A stretch of DNA of 64,000 nucleotides from Salinimicrobium sp050750585 (GTDB taxonomy: Bacteria; Bacteroidota; Bacteroidia; Flavobacteriales; Flavobacteriaceae): contig NZ_JBOJLM010000001.1 in assembly GCF_050750585.1 (NCBI RefSeq), positions 248,001 to 312,000 on the forward strand. Reading direction: 5' to 3'. Position 1 is the first letter of the stretch. Every line of letters begins with the position of its first letter. A program made the translations under genes and the position numbers. Of the stretch, positions 1-8,586 are shown piece after piece. The notes beneath the pieces are model-generated. The model made no database searches, had not been told where the DNA came from, and saw only the letters and a program-made list of their open reading frames with translations.

Positions 1-899
1 CTCACAAGCCTATTTTATTACTTTCAATACTTCAACAAATTTCCAAAGGTATTATAACCACAAACCGGATTTTTATCACTGCCGAACTACTGCTCGCTTT
101 TAAGCAAAATTGGAATCAACTTGTCCATACTGATCATAAACGAAATTTTTCCCTTCCATTTTTTCATTTAAGGTCAGAGCCATTCTGGTATTTAGTTGCA
201 AAACCAGGAAAAGAGATTATTACCACTAGTTCAAAAAGTATAAAAAGTTTTAAGAATCTAAAAGAATCTATTGCGTTTGCAGAAATTGACCGGGAACTTT
301 TTCTACTCCTTCAGGAAATTCCGAATCAGTTATGGTTTGAATACCTGATTTTAGAGACCTACTTCGCTAACAGTAAATCCATTTACTTAAGACCAGAAAG
401 AAATTACGAAGAAGAAAATATTGAATATGCAATCTTAAATGAGCCTAAAGAGGTTTATCAAAATCATATCCAAAGATTAAGAGAAACCATGGAAGAAGAT
501 GAATATGAAGAGGAATTATTTGTTCGTGGCGGTCTATTTAAGAAAACCATTCCAAGGATCTATAATCATACCTGTTGTATTACCGGAATGAAAATACAAT
601 CTTCTCATAATCTCCAGATGATAGATGCCTGTCATATTTATCCATTTAGCCTTTCCGGAGATGATACTGTGACTAACGGGATTGCATTATCACCTACGCT
701 CCATAGAGCTTTTGACAGAGGTCTAATAACAATCAATTCCGGTTTTTTAGTAAGAGTTTCGCCTTCTATTCAGGAAGATGAATCAAAATTCAATCTCTCA
801 CAATTTGAAGGACAACAAATTATTCTTCCCGAAAAAGAAAAACATTTTCCCTCACAAGAGTCTTTAAGTTGGCACAATAAGGAGGTTTTTCTTCTCTAA
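1..899 (+). CDS. HNH endonuclease (restriction-type), 5' end cut by the window edge
   Basis: The frame is open from base 3 to the TAA at 897-899, giving 298 visible residues. The ATG at 489 is internal: the 162 codons before it are open and protein-like. The first visible residues (HKPILLLSIL) resemble the usual N-terminus of this family, so only a few residues are probably missing. The last third carries the HNH fold: CCITGM, then DACHIYPFS, then ALSPTLHRAFDRGLITI, as in HNH_2 proteins (PF13391). Such proteins are metal-dependent nucleases, often stand-alone restriction enzymes; which DNA it cuts cannot be read from the sequence. No methyltransferase partner is visible on this side. The following 1 kb consists of gene remnants, which fits an accessory locus. 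Confidence 0.8.
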   Translation, partial: HKPILLLSILQQISKGIITTNRIFITAELLLAFKQNWNQLVHTDHKRNFSLPFFHLRSEPFWYLVAKPGKEIITTSSKSIKSFKNLKESIAFAEIDRELFLLLQEIPNQLWFEYLILETYFANSKSIYLRPERNYEEENIEYAILNEPKEVYQNHIQRLRETMEEDEYEEELFVRGGLFKKTIPRIYNHTCCITGMKIQSSHNLQMIDACHIYPFSLSGDDTVTNGIALSPTLHRAFDRGLITINSGFLVRVSPSIQEDESKFNLSQFEGQQIILPEKEKHFPSQESLSWHNKEVFLL

Positions 900-933
900 A
901 TATTGGACCTTTTTCAATTAACCTATCTAATCC

Positions 934-1061
934 CTAAACCGTCATCGAGAACAACCTCGTCTCCGGTTTATTTCTTTGAAGCAGCAGGTCAAAAGCCATA
1001 CAGATGTTCCTTACAAAAGGACGTCCCGATTCTTTTACGATGAGCTTTTTATCTTCGAATT
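934..1061 (-). pseudogene. Stray duplicate of the 3' end of hemN
   Basis: Bases 934-1061 match the last 128 bases of hemN (1971-2098) nearly base for base, including its stop-codon region (ctaaaccgtcat) and the stretch encoding the C-terminal Arg-Asn-Ile-Cys-Met-Ala-Phe-Asp-Leu. It lies in the same orientation as hemN, about 0.9 kb downstream of the hemN stop. Substitutions are scattered and similarity fades after 1061, so this is an old partial duplication without a start or catalytic part. It is not a gene. Confidence 0.75.
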
Positions 1062-1086
1062 TAAGTCGGCTTCAGTTAAGCATTTG

Positions 1087-1182
1087 CTAAGCGGTTTCAT
1101 TTATGAATCTGACGGAAAGACACCGGCCGAAGGGGTGGTCGTTTACATTCACCATACCAATGCAGAAGGCGTATACGTATCC
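1087..1182 (+). pseudogene. Fragment of an intradiol ring-cleavage dioxygenase-like gene
   Basis: In the frame running 976-1263, codons 38-67 read LSGFIYESDGKTPAEGVV then VYIHHTNAEGVY. This resembles the start of the catalytic domain of the protocatechuate 3,4-dioxygenase beta-like family, where a G-x-(I/V)-Y-x-x-D-G-K-T-P-A motif is followed by a Y-x-(Y/H)-H-T-N-x-x-G stretch. Nothing upstream or downstream continues the family: upstream is the reversed hemN scrap, and after about 1185 the reading is unlike a dioxygenase. The whole 95-codon frame is therefore a chance join of two remnants. Identification rests on about 30 residues. Confidence 0.5.
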
Positions 1183-1215
1183 GGAGAAAAGCCAGAAATT
1201 CTGTGGGAAACTGAT

Positions 1216-1502
1216 TTAAATTTTATGTTTTTCGGGATTATGTCTGGTATCAAAAACTTGTAAAACTACTATTCCATTCCCCATTGCACGATAAATTATT
1301 TTAAAATGTCTAATTATTATCCTCCTGTAATTCCCTGGTAAAGTTTCCTCTACCTGGTACTGCTCTAAAAAAACGAGGTTTTTGACCCCCTCCAGAATTT
1401 CACCAATAATTTTATCAGCCAGATCGGGATTTATTTCAGCATAGAACTGCCATATATGTCGGAGGGAAATTTAGCGGGGTTTGTCCAAATTATTTTCTCC
1501 AA
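1216..1502 (-). pseudogene. ParE/RelE-family toxin, frameshifted
   Basis: Read on the minus strand from a TTG at 1502, overlapping the end of the antitoxin gene, the first frame gives KIIWTNPAKF, the standard start of ParE/RelE toxins. It is lost after about 16 codons. The adjacent frame then continues the fold: FYAEINPDLADKII, then a basic stretch LPGNYRRIIIRHFKIIYR, then VVLQVFDTRHNPEKH, ending at the TAA at 1216-1218. Total length is 287 bases, two more than 95 codons, so one net indel separates the halves, near 1448-1458. Gene order (antitoxin first, toxin overlapping) is the usual one. Either the toxin is dead or there is a sequencing error. Confidence 0.7.
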
Positions 1503-1741
1503 TTCCTGATTTCTTCCTCTAATTGATCCTGTGTACTAAAATTGCCCTTTCTATATTCGGCCTCAGCTTCAGAAATTTCCTTTTGAAACTCCTCTCTATT
1601 TAAAGGCTTTCCCTGTACGGTATAAGCTACTATGGAATCATTTTCATAATTCTCCACCAGGGCCTGAACTTCTTTTAGTACCGTTTCATCAGCTTTATTT
1701 ATGTAATCCACTAACCTGCGCCTCAATTCTATAGCTTCCAT
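1490..1741 (-). CDS. Antitoxin of a ParE/RelE-type toxin-antitoxin pair
   Basis: An 83-residue, acidic, helical protein (starts MEAIELRRRLVDYINKADE). Its N-terminal helix and Glu-rich tail (QLEEEIRNWRK) are typical of the short Bacteroidetes antitoxins encoded just before ParE/RelE toxins, which neutralise the toxin and usually repress the shared promoter. The ATG at 1739-1741 gives the full family length. Its last codons overlap the TTG start of the toxin remnant. A minus-strand -7-like element (TAAATTTG) lies at 1814-1821 without a clear -33 partner. Because the downstream toxin is frameshifted, this may be an orphan antitoxin. Family assignment comes mainly from context. Confidence 0.7.
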   Translation of the reverse strand: MEAIELRRRLVDYINKADETVLKEVQALVENYENDSIVAYTVQGKPLNREEFQKEISEAEAEYRKGNFSTQDQLEEEIRNWRK

Positions 1742-1970
1742 CTCATCATTTTTATTAAAGATAATGAATTCAACCGATCCTTCAATTCCTATTTATTTCC
1801 AGATGATATGTGCCAAATTTAAGGTGAATTGGGTATCGATCGGAGGTAATGCAAAAAAGTAAGGCAATAAGAATGAACTTCTTCATCCGAAGTTGAAAGA
1901 GGAGCAGAATACCGCTAGCGGCAGATTCCTTCAGTCACTATCTGGCTCCTTCGGAATGACGTAAAGAACC

Positions 1971-3335
1971 CTAAACCGTCATAGAGAACAACCTCGTCTC
2001 CGGTTTATTTCTTTGCAGTAACAGGTCAAAAGCCATGCAGATGTTCCTTACAAAAGGACGTCCTGTTTCTTTGATGATGAGTTTTTCATCTCCGAATTCC
2101 AGGAGGCCATCGGCTTCCATTTCTTTCAGGCTGATGAGGACTTCAGGAAGTTCCGGAAACTTCATTGCGTCGTCTTTCCATGATGTTTCGAGGTTGCACA
2201 TAAGATTCAGAATGTGTTGACGCATTTTTTCATCTTCCGCAGTAAGAATATGTCCGCGGTAAAGGGGTAGATCGCCTTTTTCAAGGATCTCGTAATATTC
2301 TTCAATGGTCTTGACATTCTGGGCGAAACCGGTCCAGCTGTCACTAATAGCCGAAACTCCCAAACCTATCATTACCTTTGTCTTTGAAGAGGTGTAGCCC
2401 ATAAAGTTGCGGTGCAGCTTGTTGCTTTCCATCGCCTTGTAAAGTGTGTCGGTCTTTAGAGCAAAATGATCCATGCCCACTTCTACATATCCGGCTTCGG
2501 CAAGTAACTGTTTTCCCACCTCGTACATTTCGCGTTTCACAGCGGCTGTTGGCAGGTCTTCATCTTTAAAACCACGCTGCCCGTTCCCTTTTATCCACGG
2601 CACGTGCGCATAGCTGTAAAAAGCAATCCTATCGGGCATTAATTCTTTGGTCTTCTCTATGGTTTCCCTCACGTGGTCTACAGTCTGAAATGGCAGACCA
2701 AAAATCAAGTCATGACCTACAGAAGTGTAACCAATCTCGCGGGCGCCTTCAGTAGCATTTTTTACATTCACAAAAGGCTGAAACCTGTGAATAGCCCGTT
2801 GCACCTCAAAATTATAATCCTGCACGCCATAGCTCACCCGGTCAAAACCCAGTTCATAAAGCAACTGCAGGTGCTCCTGTTTGGTGTTGTTGGGATGGCC
2901 TTCAAAGCTGAAATCGGTTTCCTCTGCCCGCACAGCTTTTTCAAAAAGTCCGTCAAGAAGGATCTTGAGGTTTGCAGGAGAAAAGAACGTGGGTGTTCCT
3001 CCACCCAGGTGTATCTCCTTTATCACCGGTTTTTCCTCCAGCAGGTTCACATACATGTCCCACTCCTCGAGCACCGCAGCGATGTACGGCGACTCCACTT
3101 CGTGGCGTTTGGTAATGCGTTTGTTGCAACCGCAAAAAGTACAGAGGCTCTCGCAAAAAGGCAGGTGAATGTAGATACTTATTCCCTCTTCGCTGTTGCT
3201 CTCCAAAAATGACTTTTTTAGTCGCTCTTTATATTGTGCTACCGTAAATGCAGCTTCGTTCCAGTAGGGCACCGTGGGATAACTGGTATACCTGGGGCCG
3301 GGAACGTTGTATTTCTGAATTAAAGAAGTGCTCAT
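1971..3335 (-). CDS. hemN: Oxygen-independent coproporphyrinogen III dehydrogenase (HemN)
   Basis: A cytoplasmic radical-SAM enzyme that decarboxylates coproporphyrinogen III to protoporphyrinogen IX without oxygen, in haem synthesis. The 454-residue length is standard. The iron-sulfur motif is C61-x3-C65-x2-C68-x-C70, with the fourth cysteine that marks true HemN, and the SAM-binding GGGTP follows at 111-115. The N-terminal YNVPGPRYTSYP block is the HemN signature. The ATG at 3333-3335 fits the family start. The gene stands alone, with a strong -7 element and an FNR-like dyad upstream (3353-3395), which suggests induction when oxygen is scarce. A second radical-SAM protein of this superfamily (HemW) lies near 20 kb and is distinct. 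Confidence 0.95.
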   Translation of the reverse strand: MSTSLIQKYNVPGPRYTSYPTVPYWNEAAFTVAQYKERLKKSFLESNSEEGISIYIHLPFCESLCTFCGCNKRITKRHEVESPYIAAVLEEWDMYVNLLEEKPVIKEIHLGGGTPTFFSPANLKILLDGLFEKAVRAEETDFSFEGHPNNTKQEHLQLLYELGFDRVSYGVQDYNFEVQRAIHRFQPFVNVKNATEGAREIGYTSVGHDLIFGLPFQTVDHVRETIEKTKELMPDRIAFYSYAHVPWIKGNGQRGFKDEDLPTAAVKREMYEVGKQLLAEAGYVEVGMDHFALKTDTLYKAMESNKLHRNFMGYTSSKTKVMIGLGVSAISDSWTGFAQNVKTIEEYYEILEKGDLPLYRGHILTAEDEKMRQHILNLMCNLETSWKDDAMKFPELPEVLISLKEMEADGLLEFGDEKLIIKETGRPFVRNICMAFDLLLQRNKPETRLFSMTV

Positions 3336-3352
3336 ACCTTTTAATTTAGTTG

Positions 3353-3395
3353 CAAAAGTATAAGGGTGGTTCTGATTATAACATGATTTTAATCA
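3353..3395 (-). promoter_or_regulatory. hemN promoter with FNR/CRP-type operator
   Basis: On the minus strand an exact flavobacterial -7 element, TACTTTTG, occupies 3360-3353. Upstream is the dyad TGATTTTAATCA (3384-3395), which fits the FNR core TGAT-N4-ATCA. The dyad centre (3389.5) is 36.5 bp from the last G of the -7 element, which puts it near -41.5 relative to the likely transcript start. That is the classic position for activation by FNR. No -33 TTG is evident, as expected for an activator-dependent promoter. The same geometry occurs at two other promoters in this window. Confidence 0.65.
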
Positions 3396-4534
3396 GGTCA
3401 TAAATGTCTGAATTACATATCTCTTTAAAATAGCATTTTCTGAAGATATTTTCTGAAGGATTTGTCAGGCATCAACCTGTACCGATGCTTCGGGAGGTTC
3501 AGGTTCACGTTTTTCCGAAGACCTCTGAAATAAATTCAGAATGACGTCGATTTCAGGTTCTATTTTAAACAAGAAATCACCTCGTGACCTACATATCTAA
3601 AATACCATTGTCAGCGGGTTATTTTGAAAAAAAAAGGATAAGAATTTTTCCAATTGAATATTGTTCTGTTCTTTTTTGCATTGCCCAAAAAAGAACCAAA
3701 AAACGCTAGGTTTACGTAAATTGATCTAAATTTTTCGGTCGATGTCTAAATTTTCTGAACTTGCGGGAGAAAAAGTGCAACGAGAAAAATAAAGGACGCT
3801 CAAACCTGCCTACCGGCAGGCAGGCAGCAGAAAATTTAAACGCCATCTCTCTTCAAATTTCACAATCAATTTTCGATAGGCCGGGGATTTGCCTTCTTCA
3901 ATTCTGATAATCAACAAAAACATTTTCGTCAACCTGTTCCGATGCTTTGGGAGTTTAAGGTTCTATTCGTTCCAATGAGTTCTTTTCAATGGAAGATACT
4001 CTTGTTCTTTTTCCATTGATGAAAAAGAACCAAAAAATCTGGGCTTACGAAAATGTTGCTAAAATTTTCATTCGGAGCCTAAATTTTAGGAACTCGCCAC
4101 AAGCCTTTTTCTAAATCTCAAGATCCATTCGGCTCAAACAGCCTAAAATTTTGCGGCCCGCTCATTTCAATTTTTACGCAAAATTTTCGATAGGCCGGGG
4201 ATTTACCTTCTTCAATTCAAATTCTTCAAAACTGTTGGAAAACTCAAAATGAATAGCTCTGTCAACCTGTTCCGATGCTTTGGGAGTTTCAGGTTATTTT
4301 TATTAGCAAGAAAGAAATATCAATTGCCTTCGCCTTTAGGCGGAGGGTTTAATGGAATAAAAGATAGATAGGGCTTTAGCCCAATTGAGTTTTCCAATTC
4401 CATCAGCTCCTTTTACATACAACCAGGATTTTGGGCTAAAGCCCCAATTTCACCTCTTCTTCAAACCACTGGCTTTAGCCAGTGGCAAATCATCGATATC
4501 ATTTTGATCTTGGATAACTTACCTCTCTAAAATG
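3396..4534. repeat. Gene-free repeat region with two copies of a ~300-bp unit
   Basis: No coding sequence is apparent. Bases about 3665-3962 and 4000-4295 are diverged copies of one unit. Each has an aaaaagaaccaaaaaa run, then a block built on ctaaattttctgaact, then ttcgataggccggggattt followed by ccttcttcaattc, and each ends with a ~35-bp element (gtcaacctgttccgatgctt followed by tgggagttt). A third copy of that last element is at 3472-3505. Inverted repeats follow: GGGCTTTAGCCC (4371-4382), TTGGGCTAAAGCCCCAA (4431-4447) and CCACTGGCTTTAGCCAGTGG (4466-4485). Similar families are widespread between Bacteroidetes genes. Confidence 0.7.
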
Positions 4535-5317
4535 TCATTTCTGAAGGTTCTTTTCTGTGAGGTACTTCCAGTAACGCTTTGGGAGGTGCTGCACATGCAA
4601 CTTAGAGTTTGCCCTGCTTTTGATGTTTGTGCTGGTAAAATACTGATTCCACAGCTGCTGAAATGCTATTTCTGAAGTATGAAAATAAGTCTCTGGTGCG
4701 CCTGAAATGCCTATGGCGGGATTGAGATCCAGAGTGATATAATTTATTTCTGAAAGATCCCACGCGATGCCGAAATTTCGTTTTAGATCATAAATAATCC
4801 ACTTTTGATCTGCATAGCGGTTCTTAAAATGACTTTTTATAAGCGGCAGTACATTGAAATCGGGTTCAATTGCAGCAAAATACACCTCATCTTTGGTCAG
4901 CCTGAAGCGCACAAAAGCTTCCATGCGATGTTTCTCGCGTCCCACTTTCTTTGCTGCCTGTGCTACTTTTAGCACTGCGGGATGGGAAAAATCCCGGTCC
5001 ACCGGCACATTTTCGGCAAGGATGTAACGAATCATGCTGAACATGTGCATTTCCATCCCCAAAATTTCACTCAGAAAAGCCCATTTTAGATCCCGCAGCC
5101 CGGCGGGGGAAGCTTTTTTCTTCAGGGACGTCCATACGCGTTTGGCCTTTTCAGGCTCTGTGATCACCTCCCTTGATTCTGAAAATAATTGTTGCCCTGC
5201 CTGCCCTCCCGGCGGTTTTATATCCACGACTTTCAGCTTTTCTTCATAGGCGGTGAACACGCAGCAGAGAAAACCTTCCAGCGTGCCGTCATAAATATGT
5301 ACCGCCTGCTGTTCCAT
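4535..5317 (-). CDS. TIGR03915-type DNA metabolism protein, partner of a radical-SAM protein
   Basis: A 260-residue soluble protein that matches the TIGR03915 family (DUF4130), known only as the constant neighbour of TIGR03916 radical-SAM proteins. The N-terminus VHIYDGTLEGFLCCVFTAYE and the later stretch GREKHRMEAFVRF are family hallmarks. The C-terminal half resembles uracil-DNA glycosylase-like proteins, so a role in DNA repair or base modification has been proposed; no reaction is established. Its ATG (5315-5317) directly abuts the stop codon of the radical-SAM gene, so the two are co-transcribed and probably translationally coupled. The 3' end overlaps a palindromic motif at 4521-4549. 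Confidence 0.8.
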   Translation of the reverse strand: MEQQAVHIYDGTLEGFLCCVFTAYEEKLKVVDIKPPGGQAGQQLFSESREVITEPEKAKRVWTSLKKKASPAGLRDLKWAFLSEILGMEMHMFSMIRYILAENVPVDRDFSHPAVLKVAQAAKKVGREKHRMEAFVRFRLTKDEVYFAAIEPDFNVLPLIKSHFKNRYADQKWIIYDLKRNFGIAWDLSEINYITLDLNPAIGISGAPETYFHTSEIAFQQLWNQYFTSTNIKSRANSKLHVQHLPKRYWKYLTEKNLQK

Positions 5318-6595
5318 CTAAAAAAGGCTTAACTGGGTTCCAATCTCCTTCCTGAACTTCCCCGATGAGGTCTTTAAAATGACATTTTTGAGATACTCGC
5401 TGGAAGGTTCTTTTACTTCAAATTCGCGGGAGTCGCAGGTGATAAAATGTTTCGCCCTGTTCATGGCGATCCCGATGTTCTTCAGGTGCTCCCAGTTGAG
5501 CTTCCGGAATTTTCTCGCCTGCAGGATCTTGTTGACCGACTTCAATCCAATACCCGGAATGCGCAACAGCAATTGCTTTTCTACCCGATTAATATTCACC
5601 GGAAACAAATGTCGGTTTCGCAGCGCCCAACTGAGTTTTGGATCTACCTCAAGGTCGAGATTTAGGTTCTGCTCATTCAGTAGCTCCCGAATGTCAAATC
5701 CGTAGAAGCGCAGCAGCCAGTCGGTTTGGTACAGGCGGTTCTCCCGCAACAGCGGTACCTGAGAATTCAGAGCCGGCAACCGCGGATCTTCGGCCACCGG
5801 CACATACCCGGAATAATAGACCCGCTTCATGTTGTACTTCTTGTAGAAAAAATTAGCCGAATACATGATGTCACGGTCACTCTCCCCCGATGCGCCAATG
5901 ATCATCTGCGTGCTCTGCCCCGCCGGGGCATATTTGGGTGTGCTTTTTATAAGCCGACTTTCCTGTTTGTACTGGATGATCTCATTTTTCACCTTTTCCA
6001 TCGGCTTCATGAAATCTTCATGCTTTTTGTCGGGCGCCAGGAGCTTGAGTCCGCTTTTGGTGGGGATCTCGATGTTAACACTCAGGCGATCGGCATAGAG
6101 TCCGGCCTCGCGCATGAGTTCGTCGCTGGCGCCGGGAATCGACTTCAGGTGAATATAGCCATTGAAATTCTCTTTCAGCCGCAGCTTTTTCGCCACCTGG
6201 ATGAGGCGTTCCATGGTATAATCGGCATCTTTAAAGATTCCGGAACTCAGGAAAAGGCCTTCAATATAATTACGCCGGTAAAAATGAATGGTAAGATCCA
6301 CCACTTCCTGCACCTTAAAAGCAGCGCGTTTTACATCATTACTCTTGCGGGTCACGCAGTAGGCGCAGTCAAAAATACAGTGGTTGGTGAGCAGGATCTT
6401 GAGCAGGGAAACACAGCGGCCATCTTCGGTATAAGAATGGCAAATGCCCATGCCCGAGGAATCACCGAGACCGTTGGTGGTGTTTTTGCGTTTGCTTCCG
6501 CTGGAAGAACAGGAAACGTCGTATTTAGCGGCATCGGCTAAGATACTCAGCTTCTCCTTTATTCTTTCATAATCCATACTGCTGATTTTCAGCAA
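5318..6595 (-). CDS. TIGR03916-type putative DNA modification/repair radical-SAM protein
   Basis: A 425-residue radical-SAM protein with the cluster motif C73-x3-C77-x2-C80 (CIFDCAYC) and, near residues 342-361, a helix-hairpin-helix of the DNA-binding kind (RIPGIGLKSVNKIL). This combination defines TIGR03916, thought to act on DNA; substrate and product are unknown. It is the first gene of the two-gene unit with the TIGR03915 protein. It starts at an ATG at 6593-6595. One AAAATGACATTTT palindromic motif lies inside the coding region at 5376-5388. The 520 bp upstream hold no gene. Confidence 0.85.
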   Translation of the reverse strand: MLKISSMDYERIKEKLSILADAAKYDVSCSSSGSKRKNTTNGLGDSSGMGICHSYTEDGRCVSLLKILLTNHCIFDCAYCVTRKSNDVKRAAFKVQEVVDLTIHFYRRNYIEGLFLSSGIFKDADYTMERLIQVAKKLRLKENFNGYIHLKSIPGASDELMREAGLYADRLSVNIEIPTKSGLKLLAPDKKHEDFMKPMEKVKNEIIQYKQESRLIKSTPKYAPAGQSTQMIIGASGESDRDIMYSANFFYKKYNMKRVYYSGYVPVAEDPRLPALNSQVPLLRENRLYQTDWLLRFYGFDIRELLNEQNLNLDLEVDPKLSWALRNRHLFPVNINRVEKQLLLRIPGIGLKSVNKILQARKFRKLNWEHLKNIGIAMNRAKHFITCDSREFEVKEPSSEYLKNVILKTSSGKFRKEIGTQLSLF

Positions 6596-7116
6596 AAATA
6601 GGAAATTTTCCTATTGTATGGAATTATTCCGTATAATTAAAAATAGGATCGCTTCGCTGTAAGAATTTGGAACCAGGACTTGAGTTTGAGATGAATATCC
6701 ACCACTTTAAACATTCAACCTTTAAATTACCTAACAATTTTATCTCATGGCCGTCACTTCGAGCTTGCCTGATACAGGCAGGTGATTTTTATGAGCGGGA
6801 GCGACGGGAAATCGTATCGGGAAGAAAGCCGTCCACTTAGCCACTGTTCTCGATACAAATCTACCCTTGCTATTGCAGTCAAAGATTTACCCGGTTCTCG
6901 ATACATTTTTCACCATGCTCCCGCATGGCGAAAAACACTCGAACTGACGGGGAACTGCAAATTGTAGATCTGTTTATTATTCATTGATCATTCACTCAAA
7001 CAACTTCAGAATAAGGATTAATGCAACTTCCCTCTCAAAAATGGCATTTCCGAAATCTTTTTTCTGAAAGAAATTTCGCTTAAACCTGGAACCTTGAACA
7101 TTAAACCTTAAACTTT
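6596..7116. other. Intergenic stretch without a gene
   Basis: The stretch has in-phase stops in all frames and no convincing start with a ribosome site. It contains a cttgcctgatacaggcaggt inverted repeat (6761-6783), two ttctcgatacaaa/ttctcgatacatt copies (6848 and 6897), and one palindromic motif AAAAATGGCATTT at 7037-7049. A 61-codon frame at 6782-6967 is built from this repeat material and is not a gene. Confidence 0.6.
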
Positions 7117-8586
7117 TTAAAGCTGTCCCACGGCATCGAGCAAGCCTTCACGCAGGCCTTTCCAGGCATAGTTCCAGAAAGACTTGTTTTTGGTGCGCTC
7201 TACCCGCACGTCCTGGCCGCCGCCTTCATCGGGTTCCTGTTCGTTATCTACAAAGAGGTTGGCAATAGCACTTAAAAAGCCTTTTTTCTCCTTCTCTTTA
7301 TTAACCAGTTCCACTTTAAACTCATCGTATTCCATCCTGAAATCGCCTTGCAGCACGTCATCATTTCCGTGGAAATTAAAGTAGACGCTATTTACGGTTC
7401 CGCGGGCGCGGGCATTAAGGGAAGGAATAAGAAAAGGATCCAGGGCCTCACCTTCGATGGTGCCAAAGTTGCCCGAGATCTGAAATTTGTCCTGAGGATT
7501 AAAAACAGGAAAGGTCCAGTCAATACTCACCGGGGTGCCTTGCATAAAATCGGCATTAGCAGTTATTTTGGGTTGAGTATCGAGCTCCTTTAGATTGTGG
7601 AGGTTATTAATTTCGCCATTAACAGCAGCAAAGCGAACTATAGCTGGCTTCTCTGCGCCCTCTGTCTGTTCTTCATATACAATTTCGCTGTTTTTCACCT
7701 CTACCTTTTCAAAATTCAGGTAAATAGGCGCTTCCCGCAACATCTTACTGTAAAGCGGCTTCTCATGGGGATAATCGGTTACCAGTTTGTTCCTGTAAAT
7801 ATCAAGCTGAGCCCGGGCAACGGTCATTTTTGGGTTTCGCAGGTACAAGGAATCTTTCCGCATCTCAAAGTTAAGACTGTCGAGCGTGATCTTTTCTACA
7901 TCAAGCCTTACGTAATCTTTTTCGTAAGGGATCCTTTGCACAAATTCTTCGCGGGTAAAGAGGGAACGGATCTTAAAATCGGAAATCTCAATTTGCCCAT
8001 TCTTAGCTGAAACCCTTCCCACATCAATGTAGTGCTCAGGATTCATCTTCAGATAAAGCGTATCGAGTTCAAGCTGATAATCTTTGAGACCGGAGAGCTG
8101 CATTCCCGATTTAATATCTTCAATCCGTGCTGTTGGGATATGAGCATACATGGTGGCCGCAGCAGTATCGGAAGGTTGTTTACTAAAACTGCCATTTTTG
8201 ACCCGTAGATTCTTTACATGTACCTGCTGTTGCGCCGAAGGTTTATTTGCAGAAGTATCTTTAGGAAAGAAGGTAAGCGAGGGGGAGATGATCTCAAATT
8301 CATCTACCTCGATATTGTTATTGAATAAATATTCGGTGTACGAAAGTCCGCTTACTTTAACTTTATCTATGCTTCCCGCAAACCTGCGTTCATCAAGCTT
8401 CAGGTTCTCTACGCTGAACCTATTAAGAAAGATATTTACTGAAAGATCATTGTAACCCGAAGCCTGCAGTTTCTCATCAAGCTGCTGCTCAATCCTGTTC
8501 TTCACGTATAGATTTGCCAGAAACAGCAGAAGAATAATACCTGCCACACCCACACCGATCCAGATTGTTGTTTTTTTCTTACTCAC
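7117..8586 (-). CDS. AsmA/DUF748-like membrane-anchored protein
   Basis: A 489-residue protein with one N-terminal membrane helix (residues 7-26, IWIGVGVAGIILLLFLANLY) and a long periplasmic part made of short beta-strand repeats (for example INIFLNR-type segments SVNIFLNRFSVENLKL, LDSLNFEMRKDSLYL). This is the layout of AsmA/TamB-like and DUF748 proteins, which are thought to handle lipid transport or outer-membrane assembly. No enzymatic motif is visible. It starts at an ATG at 8584-8586 and stands alone. The exact family is uncertain; the topology is clear. Confidence 0.65.
   Translation of the reverse strand: MSKKKTTIWIGVGVAGIILLLFLANLYVKNRIEQQLDEKLQASGYNDLSVNIFLNRFSVENLKLDERRFAGSIDKVKVSGLSYTEYLFNNNIEVDEFEIISPSLTFFPKDTSANKPSAQQQVHVKNLRVKNGSFSKQPSDTAAATMYAHIPTARIEDIKSGMQLSGLKDYQLELDTLYLKMNPEHYIDVGRVSAKNGQIEISDFKIRSLFTREEFVQRIPYEKDYVRLDVEKITLDSLNFEMRKDSLYLRNPKMTVARAQLDIYRNKLVTDYPHEKPLYSKMLREAPIYLNFEKVEVKNSEIVYEEQTEGAEKPAIVRFAAVNGEINNLHNLKELDTQPKITANADFMQGTPVSIDWTFPVFNPQDKFQISGNFGTIEGEALDPFLIPSLNARARGTVNSVYFNFHGNDDVLQGDFRMEYDEFKVELVNKEKEKKGFLSAIANLFVDNEQEPDEGGGQDVRVERTKNKSFWNYAWKGLREGLLDAVGQL

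Noticed and set aside
976..1263. A 95-codon frame starting with TTG
   Set aside because: Its first part is the reversed hemN remnant, its middle a dioxygenase scrap and its end lies antisense to the toxin remnant; there is no single-gene logic.
5726..6541. A 271-codon plus-strand frame
   Set aside because: It lies wholly antisense to the TIGR03916 gene; the radical-SAM cysteines are on the other strand.
6782..6967. A 61-codon frame in the gap after the radical-SAM unit
   Set aside because: It consists of repeat-type DNA with no ribosome site and no protein-like composition.
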